Source of the DNA: CAZEER01 sp964586315 | GTDB taxonomy: Bacteria; Fidelibacterota; Marinisomatia; Marinisomatales; UBA1611 | Direction: 5' to 3' | Assembly (NCBI GenBank): GCA_964586315.1 | Contig: CAZPHE010000099.1 | Coordinates: forward strand, 1-6,648 | DNA length: 6,648 bases | Shown: positions 1-5,398 of the stretch, piece by piece | Numbering within the stretch: the stretch's first letter is position 1 | Layout: every line of letters begins with the position of its first letter | Notes under the pieces: generated by a model | The model's input: the letters and a program-made list of their open reading frames with translations, nothing else | Databases searched by the model: none | Told to the model about the DNA's origin: nothing | Program-made: the position numbers and the translations under genes

Positions 1-441
1 ACTCTGATGTTTATTGGAGGAATGGGAGGATCAACTACAGGGGGTATGAAAGTGATTCGTGTTTTATTATTGGTAAAGTACGCTGCATTGGAAACCCGTC
101 GAATGCTTCACTCCAGAGCGTTACTTCCTGTTAAAATTGGGAAACAACTAATTAAAGAAGATGTAGTGAGAAACACTCTGGGTTTTTTTCTCTTTTTTAT
201 GTCTGCCTTTATCATATCAACTATTTTACTTTCTACAATGGGACTTGATATCGAATCATCTATGGGGGCAGCAGCGTCTTCTATGGGTAATATTGGACCT
301 GCACTAGGTGAATTTGGTCCCACTGATAATTATGCATTGTTGCCAAATCCAGGTAAATGGATTCTTACCTTTTGTATGCTTTTGGGAAGACTTGAAATAT
401 TTACCGTAATAGTTCTTTTCAGTAGAACGTATTGGAAATAA
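1..441 (+). CDS. trkH: TrkH/KtrB-family potassium uptake channel subunit, C-terminal part (5' end outside window)
   Basis: This is the membrane-embedded ion-conducting subunit of a Trk/Ktr potassium uptake system, which normally works with a cytoplasmic TrkA/KtrA nucleotide-binding ring. The reading frame is open from base 1, so the gene starts upstream. About 146 codons of a family usually near 450-500 residues are visible. The first residues carry the third pore-loop signature (FIGGMGGSTTGGMKVIR), followed by a cytoplasmic basic stretch, a transmembrane helix (GFFLFFMSAFIISTILL), then the fourth pore loop (SSMGNIGPALGEFGP) and a last transmembrane helix ending in SRTYWK. Both pore loops are specific enough to identify the family. 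The filter has Thr where many homologues have Gly or Ser (STTGG). The gene ends 14 nt before the enoyl-CoA hydratase gene, so they may share a transcript, although no functional link is evident. Assignment to TrkH rather than KtrB is less certain than the superfamily. Confidence 0.93.
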   Translation, partial: TLMFIGGMGGSTTGGMKVIRVLLLVKYAALETRRMLHSRALLPVKIGKQLIKEDVVRNTLGFFLFFMSAFIISTILLSTMGLDIESSMGAAASSMGNIGPALGEFGPTDNYALLPNPGKWILTFCMLLGRLEIFTVIVLFSRTYWK

Positions 442-445
442 GGAG
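441..445 (+). promoter_or_regulatory. Shine-Dalgarno (AGGAG) for the enoyl-CoA hydratase gene
   Basis: AGGAG overlaps the last base of the upstream TAA stop and lies 10 nt before ATG 456, which decides that start. An ATG at 449 is only 3 nt from the motif and opens a 5-codon frame that stops at once. This is the only strong Shine-Dalgarno seen in the window. Confidence 0.7.
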
Positions 446-455
446 ATAATGAAAA

Positions 456-1226
456 ATGTTTATTAAAAAAGAAATACAAAATCATATTTGCACATTAAAA
501 ATAGATAGAGAAGATGCATTAAATGCAATGAACCTAACAGTTTTAAATGAGCTAAATCGTGAAATTGAATTAGCCATAGAAGATGAAGATGTTGGTGTTT
601 TAACAATAACTGGTTCAGGTAATAAAGCGTTTATAGCAGGTGCAGATATAAAATTAATGGAAAAATTAGATAAAGATGGTGCTTTGGAATTTGGAAAGTT
701 GGGACATAAGGTTACCAATACAATTGAATCCTCCCCAAAACCAATTATTGCAGCCGTGAATGGTTTTGCTCTAGGCGGAGGATGTGAGATTGCTTTAGCC
801 TGTCATTTAAGATTTGCTAGTGAAAATGCTAAATTTGGTCAACCTGAGGTAAAATTAGGTTTGATTCCAGGATGGGGTGGGACACAAAGGCTTCCGAGGA
901 TTATAGGTAAAGGAAATGCAATAGAACTAATTATAGGTGGACATTTGATTGACTCTCAAGAGGCAATGCGAATAGGGTTAGTTAATAAAGTGTTTAAACA
1001 AGAAAACCTTTTAAATGAAACGGTCTCCTTTGCAAACATTGTTCTTGAAAATGGTCCTGATTCGATTGCAGAATCATTACGCTGTATTAATATTTCTTCT
1101 AATCATTCTTTAAATGATGGTCTTAAAAAAGAGGTAGAAGCCTTTAGCCATCTTTTTGAAAGTGATGAAACAAAAGAAGGTCTAAAAGCATTTGTTGAAA
1201 AAAGAAAACCCAATTTTAATCGTTAA
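456..1226 (+). CDS. Enoyl-CoA hydratase (crotonase family)
   Basis: Predicted soluble enzyme that adds water to trans-2-enoyl-CoA to give 3-hydroxyacyl-CoA, as in beta-oxidation or branched-chain and short-chain acyl-CoA breakdown. The 256-residue length is typical of the single-domain crotonase fold. The oxyanion-hole region is GNKAFIAGADIK (residues 55-66), and the core signature VNGFALGGGCEIA is at 101-113. Both acid/base glutamates of true hydratases are present: E111 (GGGCE) and E131 (FGQPE), matching Glu144 and Glu164 of rat mitochondrial enoyl-CoA hydratase. The following GWGGTQRLPR and the C-terminal EGLKAFVEKRKPNF are also hydratase-like. This argues for a catalytically competent hydratase rather than an isomerase or thioesterase relative. 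Chain-length preference cannot be read from sequence; crotonyl-CoA or other short substrates are likely by similarity. It is the first gene of a tight four-gene run, with its TAA directly abutting the next ATG. Confidence 0.92.
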   Translation: MFIKKEIQNHICTLKIDREDALNAMNLTVLNELNREIELAIEDEDVGVLTITGSGNKAFIAGADIKLMEKLDKDGALEFGKLGHKVTNTIESSPKPIIAAVNGFALGGGCEIALACHLRFASENAKFGQPEVKLGLIPGWGGTQRLPRIIGKGNAIELIIGGHLIDSQEAMRIGLVNKVFKQENLLNETVSFANIVLENGPDSIAESLRCINISSNHSLNDGLKKEVEAFSHLFESDETKEGLKAFVEKRKPNFNR

Positions 1227-2258
1227 ATGGCTCGCTATGTAATTTTGGCCATTGGGTCATTTGATTATATTGAGAGTAAGACGGGTAATATGTTAATCCG
1301 TTACCATCCTGCAAGTGTCCTCGCAATTATTGATCCTAACAAAGAAGGAAAAACAGCTGAAGATGTATTGGGATGGGGCGGTAAAATTCCTTGCGTTAAA
1401 ACTTTTAATGATATAAAACAATTTTCCCCTACACATTTAGTAGTAGGTAGTGCCCCACCCGGCGGGATGTTAGATGAACAGGAAAAAAGTGAAATAAACA
1501 ATGCGATTCACAATGGATGCCATATAATAAGTGGAATGCATACCTTTCTCAATGATGATCCTGAATTTTTAAAAAATTCAAAAAAAACGAATGTTAAGTT
1601 AATAGATTTACGCAAACCAGGATATCCTCCAAAATTTCCTAAGGGAAGTTGGGTAGAAAGAAAATTTCCTGTTCTTTTAATTGTTGGATCAGATTGTGAT
1701 ACTGGTAAGATGACAACAGCTTGGGAAATTACGAAAGCATTGATAAGGCGTAAAAGAAATGTCCAGTTTATTGGGACAGGACAAACAGGACTCCTTCTAT
1801 CCGGTTATGGTATTCCTATAGATGCTGTTATTTCTGATTTTATGGCAGGTGAAATAGAATATTGTTTAGATCAATTGCCAAATAATACTGAACTTGCGAT
1901 TGTAGAGGGTCAAGGAGCCATAAATAATATGCACTACTCAGGAGTAACTTTAGGGCTTCTACATGGGTGTATGCCTGATTATTTAATCTTTACCCATGAA
2001 CCAAATAGAGATGTTGATGCAGCCAATCATCCTATCCCTGATCTGAAACAATTAATGGATTTACATTTGGCTCTGATGCGACCATTTAAAAAATCAAAGT
2101 ATTTGGGTGTGAATTTGTTAACTCTGAAGCAAAATGAAAAAAAAGCAAAAATGATAAAACATTCGTTATCAAAGAAATTGAATTTACCTGTAACGGATAT
2201 TATAAGATGGAATGATGAAGATTTTATAGATAGTATTGACACTTCTATATTTAAATGA
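1227..2258 (+). CDS. DUF1611 family P-loop protein (DgcN-like; candidate D-glutamate N-acetyltransferase)
   Basis: This 343-residue protein has the two-part DUF1611 layout. The N-terminal Rossmann-like part (about 1-140) includes GWGGKIP (49-55), VVGSAPPGG (72-80) and SGMHTFL (102-108). The C-terminal P-loop part (about 145-335) has GSDCDTGKMTTA (154-165), GTGQTG (183-188), VEGQG (226-230), SGVTLGLLHG (238-247) and HEPNR (257-261). The P-loop has the G-x5-GK-x-T spacing seen in dethiobiotin synthetase-like enzymes. Some DUF1611 members, named DgcN, are reported to N-acetylate D-glutamate before racemization by the enolase-superfamily partner DgcA. The next gene here is such a partner, and its ATG overlaps this stop codon by 4 nt, which supports a shared pathway. 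There is no Shine-Dalgarno: the ATG follows the previous TAA with no gap, so translation probably depends on coupling. Family membership is clear; the specific reaction is inferred. Confidence 0.85.
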   Translation: MARYVILAIGSFDYIESKTGNMLIRYHPASVLAIIDPNKEGKTAEDVLGWGGKIPCVKTFNDIKQFSPTHLVVGSAPPGGMLDEQEKSEINNAIHNGCHIISGMHTFLNDDPEFLKNSKKTNVKLIDLRKPGYPPKFPKGSWVERKFPVLLIVGSDCDTGKMTTAWEITKALIRRKRNVQFIGTGQTGLLLSGYGIPIDAVISDFMAGEIEYCLDQLPNNTELAIVEGQGAINNMHYSGVTLGLLHGCMPDYLIFTHEPNRDVDAANHPIPDLKQLMDLHLALMRPFKKSKYLGVNLLTLKQNEKKAKMIKHSLSKKLNLPVTDIIRWNDEDFIDSIDTSIFK

Positions 2259-3289
2259 AATTAAGTTTTACAAGATATCGTATTTTTCTTAAACATACCT
2301 TTGGTATATCCCGAAGCAGCAATAATTGGTATGATGTCGTGCTAATATTTTTGCAAGATGGTGAAATAATTGGGAGGGGGGAAGCAGCACCATCATTACG
2401 TTATAATGAATCAACTGAAAGGATTCTATCTTTATTAAATAGAGGTATTACTTTACCTGATGAAACATACACTACAATTGATGATATGTTTTCCGTTATT
2501 TATTCTCAGCTAGGTAACATAAAATCTTTAGAAGCTGCGTTTAGTATGGCTTTGTGGGACTGGTGGTCACAGAAAAAAAATAAACCACTCTACAATCTAT
2601 TAGGTTATAACAATTTTCATTTACCTGAAACTAGTTTTACTATTGCTATTGGTGCTATTGAAGAAATAGAAGAAAAGATTGAAGAAGCTAAACCATATCA
2701 TATTTTAAAAGTAAAACTTGGAACACCTAATAAAGATAAACAGATTATAAAAGAAATAAGAAAATTTACTGATAAGATAATTCGAGTGGATGCAAATGAA
2801 GGGTGGAATTTTGATACATCTTTAGATATGTGTAATTGGCTCTCAGATCAAAATGTAGAATTTATTGAACAACCTTTCCCTTCAGATTGTTTAGAGTTAA
2901 GTAAAAAATTAAAAAAGCAGTCTAAATTAGATATTTATGCGGATGAAAACAGTTTAATATCCAGTGATATTAAAAAAATAAGGAATTCATTTGATGGTAT
3001 AAATATTAAGTTAATGAAATGCGGTTCAATTGAAGAAGCAGATTTAATGATCCACGAAGCAAGAAAATATGATTTAAAAATTATGCTGGGATGTATGGTT
3101 GAAACTTCAATTGGAATAACCGCCGCATCTCATTTATCAAGTGCAGTAGATAAAGTAGATTTAGATGGTAATCTGTTAATAAAAAATGATCCTTATTCAG
3201 GAGTAAAGGTTATCAATGGTCGATTAGTTCTCACGAAATTAAATGGGTTAGGTATAAAACAAAAATTGAAAGATATAAGTTTATTATAA
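2255..3289 (+). CDS. Enolase-superfamily dipeptide epimerase (L-Ala-D/L-Glu epimerase type) or DgcA-like N-acyl-Glu racemase
   Basis: Predicted cytoplasmic Mg2+-dependent epimerase of the muconate lactonizing enzyme subgroup, 344 residues and full length. It has an N-terminal capping domain (about 1-120, including GRGEAAPS at 40-47) and a TIM-barrel with the full catalytic set. These are the KxK base K152/K154 (LKVKLG), metal ligands D179 (DANEGW), E205 (EQPFP) and D230 (ADENS), and the opposite-face base K252 (NIKLMKCGS). LGCMVETSIGI (278-288) and DLDG (302-305) match the specificity elements of L-Ala-D/L-Glu epimerases, where the DxD contacts the substrate amino group. This would invert the Glu of murein-derived L-Ala-D-Glu. 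Alternatively, coupling to the DUF1611 gene suggests a DgcA-like N-acetyl-Glu racemase. The start ATG overlaps the previous stop as ATGA, and the stop overlaps the next start as TAATG. The family call is firm; the substrate is not. Confidence 0.9.
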   Translation: MKLSFTRYRIFLKHTFGISRSSNNWYDVVLIFLQDGEIIGRGEAAPSLRYNESTERILSLLNRGITLPDETYTTIDDMFSVIYSQLGNIKSLEAAFSMALWDWWSQKKNKPLYNLLGYNNFHLPETSFTIAIGAIEEIEEKIEEAKPYHILKVKLGTPNKDKQIIKEIRKFTDKIIRVDANEGWNFDTSLDMCNWLSDQNVEFIEQPFPSDCLELSKKLKKQSKLDIYADENSLISSDIKKIRNSFDGINIKLMKCGSIEEADLMIHEARKYDLKIMLGCMVETSIGITAASHLSSAVDKVDLDGNLLIKNDPYSGVKVINGRLVLTKLNGLGIKQKLKDISLL

Positions 3290-3696
3290 TGAAAATCATT
3301 GGAATCGAACATATAGGAATAGCTGTTAATGATTTAAAAATAGATGGAAAATTTTGGGGAAAAATTTTAGGAATAATGAATACTCATACAGAAGAAGTTG
3401 ATGAACAGGGAGTAATTACAGATATTTATGATACAGGAAATGGAAAAATAGAATTATTAAAATCTAAATATCCTGATTCTCCAATAGCAAAATTCCTGAA
3501 GAAGAGAGGAATAGGTATACATCATATTTGTTTAACAGTTGATAACATAACGCAGGCAATAAATGAGCTAAAAGAAAACAATATAGAATTAATTGGAGAG
3601 AATTACACTATTGGATCAGAAGGTTATAAAGTAATTTTCATTCACCCAAAATCAACTGGAGGAGTACTATTAGAGCTAGCGGAGTCTCCACATTAA
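3289..3696 (+). CDS. mce: Methylmalonyl-CoA epimerase (VOC superfamily)
   Basis: Predicted cytoplasmic metalloenzyme interconverting (2S)- and (2R)-methylmalonyl-CoA, the step between propionyl-CoA carboxylase and methylmalonyl-CoA mutase, or the reverse in propionate formation. The 135 residues form two VOC half-modules. Expected metal ligands by comparison with the Propionibacterium enzyme are H8 (EHIGIAV), E55 (KIELL, where that enzyme has Gln), H79 (GIHHICL) and E129 (LLELAE). E39 in DEQGV sits where the catalytic Glu of that enzyme lies. DSPIAKFLKKRG (63-74) and HPKSTGGVLLEL (119-130) are characteristic of this enzyme rather than of glyoxalase or dioxygenase relatives. The start ATG overlaps the upstream stop by one base (TAATG), making this the last gene of the coupled run. 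No carboxylase or mutase gene is in the window, so the pathway direction is unknown. Its stop is 3 nt from the stop of the opposing gene. Confidence 0.9.
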   Translation: MKIIGIEHIGIAVNDLKIDGKFWGKILGIMNTHTEEVDEQGVITDIYDTGNGKIELLKSKYPDSPIAKFLKKRGIGIHHICLTVDNITQAINELKENNIELIGENYTIGSEGYKVIFIHPKSTGGVLLELAESPH

Positions 3697-3699
3697 ATA

Positions 3700-5160
3700 T
3701 CAATCTTTTTTATTAAATGGTAATTTGAATACACTTTTTGATTTTTTTACTTTTGAAGAAGTTTGACTGAGTCGTTTTTTCTTAGTATAATTTTTTATTT
3801 CATCCATCGGATTGTCTTCTTGATCAGTCATAACAATTAATTCATCATCAATTAATCTACCCATTTCATAAATTGATCTTCTTAAAGGGAGTCCCTTAAA
3901 ATCATATTGCAACCATTCTCCATTTTTTTTGCTCCCTTTCATTAGTCCACGTTCTTTAACTCTACCATTTCTATGGTATTTTATAATTAATTCATGTCCA
4001 GGTGGTGTCGTATTTGCAATAACTTCTCTACGTTTATCTACTATAGATGTATCATATTTTATGTAGGTCTGTTTTATAAGATTCTTTACTGTATCTTGGA
4101 CTAAAGTTGTGTCAAAGGTAAGAATCTTTAATGTGTCAAAAATTACGCTTTTATATTTCATGTCTGGTCCAATAAAAGAAGGATCCTTTGGCTTACGTGT
4201 AATGGCTTGGACCATTGCAGTAGAATAAATCTGTTGCAGTTTTTGATATTCTTTTTCTGCTCTTTTCCAATCACCATCTGCAGCATTGAGTGCTTGATTA
4301 ATCCAACCTTGAGCAGTTTTATCACCAGTATCTCTTGCTCTTAATGCATCACTTAAGGTCTTGTATTTTGGGAATGCTGTTTGTTTTTGATCAATCATAT
4401 CAGGTGTGAAATTACCTGGAAATTTACTAGAATAAGTATGGATCGTAACTGTATCATTTTTTGATATAACTAAAGTATCATATGATTTTATTGAGTCTAC
4501 AGCAAACAACCAGATAGAATCTCTTATAACTGTTGTATCATGTGCAAAAACCCAGGTAGTATCTTTTATATATGTAGTATCATAAGCAAAAGCCCATACT
4601 GTATCTTTCATTATTGTTGTGTCATAGTTAACTACGATAGTTGTATCCATAACATAGACGGTATCATAATTTGTTTGGATTACTGTCGTTGTATCATAAT
4701 TTTTAATATAAATACTATCAATGATTACGATTGTATCATAAACAGTTGTTGTAGCATTGGTATAAATAAAAGTTGTGTCTTTGACTGTTGTAGTATCATA
4801 AAGTGTTGTGTATACAAAAATGGTATCAGTTAATTGTTCTGCCAGTTTTTGTTCATAATTATTTCTAAGTTCTTGAGATTGTTTCAAAATAGCTGCCACT
4901 GTAGTTTTTAAACTATCGAGCTCATTCCTATAGGTTGATTCTACTTTCTTGGTACGAGCTAATGCCTTAGGCTTTTCGGCTTTAGAGTTTTCTAATTTAG
5001 GCTTTACCTGTTTTTTGGGCATCTCAAATAATGGTTTAGGTGCCTCGATTATGGACCCTGTTTGTGTCCTGTAAACTTTCCTTTTTTTCTGTTTATCCTT
5101 TTCTTGTGCTGTAAGAAAAACACATAAGAGAAGGAGAAGAGTTTTTTCAACATTGCGCAT
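3700..5160 (-). CDS. Exported Asp-Thr repeat protein with C-terminal MORN_2 units, function unknown
   Basis: I do not recognise a named family for the whole 486-residue protein. A signal peptide is likely at residues 1-18 (basic start, LLLLLCVFL, then TA-Q as a possible cleavage site). Cys13 lies in a poor lipobox, so lipidation is unlikely. Then follow a Lys/Pro-rich linker (20-72), a probable coiled coil (77-110), a tract of Asp-Thr repeats (about 112-237), a helical segment rich in Ala/Lys/Gln (268-320), a second short Asp-Thr cluster (342-371), two MORN_2-like units (394-438, with HRNGRVKERG and KKNGEW), and a Lys-rich tail. MORN_2 repeats occur in many secreted proteins of Bacteroidota-type bacteria. 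A surface, envelope-associated or adhesive structural role is possible but unproven. The ATG at 5160 gives the signal peptide directly; no good Shine-Dalgarno precedes it. It is divergent from uvrC and convergent with the operon. Confidence 0.8.
   Translation of the reverse strand: MRNVEKTLLLLLCVFLTAQEKDKQKKRKVYRTQTGSIIEAPKPLFEMPKKQVKPKLENSKAEKPKALARTKKVESTYRNELDSLKTTVAAILKQSQELRNNYEQKLAEQLTDTIFVYTTLYDTTTVKDTTFIYTNATTTVYDTIVIIDSIYIKNYDTTTVIQTNYDTVYVMDTTIVVNYDTTIMKDTVWAFAYDTTYIKDTTWVFAHDTTVIRDSIWLFAVDSIKSYDTLVISKNDTVTIHTYSSKFPGNFTPDMIDQKQTAFPKYKTLSDALRARDTGDKTAQGWINQALNAADGDWKRAEKEYQKLQQIYSTAMVQAITRKPKDPSFIGPDMKYKSVIFDTLKILTFDTTLVQDTVKNLIKQTYIKYDTSIVDKRREVIANTTPPGHELIIKYHRNGRVKERGLMKGSKKNGEWLQYDFKGLPLRRSIYEMGRLIDDELIVMTDQEDNPMDEIKNYTKKKRLSQTSSKVKKSKSVFKLPFNKKD
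4450..4827 (-). repeat. In-gene tandem repeats encoding Asp-Thr units, 42-nt period in the best part
   Basis: Residues 112-237 of the exported protein form degenerate repeats. The most regular part is residues 165-220 (bases 4501-4668), four consecutive 14-residue units: YDTVYVMDTTIVVN, YDTTIMKDTVWAFA, YDTTYIKDTTWVFA and HDTTVIRDSIWLFA. Earlier units vary: YDTIVIIDSIYIKN has 14 residues, while YDTTTVIQTN has 10. On the plus strand the repeats appear as recurring GTATCATA-like blocks. The two central units agree at about 30 of 42 bases by hand count, so the array is old and diverged, yet the D-T positions are kept. This suggests selection on the protein pattern. Confidence 0.85.
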
Positions 5161-5196
5161 AAACTTAATAATTATTTTTATTTTTCCTGGATTTTA

Positions 5197-5236
5197 CTCG
5201 GATTACTGGTCATGAGTATATGACTTAGTAATCGAG
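5197..5236. repeat. Long imperfect inverted repeat (hairpin or operator-like) in the divergent spacer
   Basis: The left arm runs 5197-5213 and the right arm 5220-5236, around a 6-nt loop (GAGTAT, 5214-5219). Pairing by hand: CTC/GAG, then GATTACT/AGTAATC, then GTCAT/ATGAC. This makes 15 Watson-Crick pairs, interrupted by an unpaired G5200 and a G opposite TT (5208 versus 5225-5226). No U-tract follows on either strand, so it does not look like an intrinsic terminator. It lies 37-76 nt upstream of the minus-strand start codon, and the near-symmetry could equally be an operator or a 5' leader stem. Confidence 0.6.
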
Positions 5237-5245
5237 AATAACCAT

Positions 5246-5251
5246 ACTATA
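5246..5251 (-). promoter_or_regulatory. Candidate -10 element (TATAGT) for the Asp-Thr repeat gene
   Basis: On the minus strand the bases read TATAGT, 5 of 6 matching TATAAT. A start site near 5239 would put the 5197-5236 hairpin at the very 5' end of a leader of about 80 nt. No convincing -35 hexamer lies at 16-18 nt spacing; that position is an A-run. Such matches are frequent by chance in this A/T-rich spacer. Confidence 0.25.
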
Positions 5252-5330
5252 GTTTAAAAACAAATCATTTTTTTAAAAAATAAAAAAGATTTATAAATAA
5301 AAATTCAAACTATTGGTTCATATCATTTTT

Positions 5331-5360
5331 TTGTAATTAAATATAAATGATCTTAATAAT
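5331..5360 (+). promoter_or_regulatory. Candidate uvrC promoter (TTGTAA, 18 nt, AATAAT)
   Basis: TTGTAA at 5331-5336 matches the -35 consensus at 4 of 6 positions, and AATAAT at 5355-5360 matches the -10 at 5 of 6, with an 18-nt spacer. The start site would be near 5366-5368, giving a leader of about 30 nt before ATG 5399. It is weak because the spacer is almost all A/T, and the lineage may use a different primary sigma consensus. Confidence 0.25.
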
Positions 5361-5398
5361 GTTAATTTGATTTTGTTTTGTAAACTTTTCCTAGCTAT

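Noticed and set aside
108..323. Minus-strand open frame inside trkH, and similar antisense frames at 482-718, 1301-1501 and 2027-2242
   Set aside because: All lie opposite strongly conserved enzymes or transporter sequence, with no supporting start signals or recognisable protein.
449..466. ATG at 449 opening a 5-codon frame after the AGGAG
   Set aside because: It is only 3 nt from the Shine-Dalgarno and stops at once; ATG 456 has better spacing and a real protein.
3661..3689. Possible intrinsic terminator at the end of the operon
   Set aside because: The stem is short (7 bp with a bulged T), has a 14-nt loop, lies inside the coding sequence, and the T-run at 3704-3709 does not follow it directly.
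4450..4827. Recurring GTATCATA blocks as a CRISPR or noncoding repeat array
   Set aside because: Blocks are in frame with a protein repeat, diverged, with no spacers of constant length and no cas genes; the coding explanation is sufficient.
4540..4833. A 97-codon plus-strand open frame, rich in Cys and Ile
   Set aside because: It lies wholly antisense to the Asp-Thr repeat tract. Its composition is what the reverse complement of that repeat produces, and it has no Shine-Dalgarno or domain.
5255..5350. Poly-A/poly-T runs in the spacer as a possible origin or AT-rich binding site
   Set aside because: Homopolymer runs are expected in this composition; no DnaA-box-like or iteron pattern was seen.
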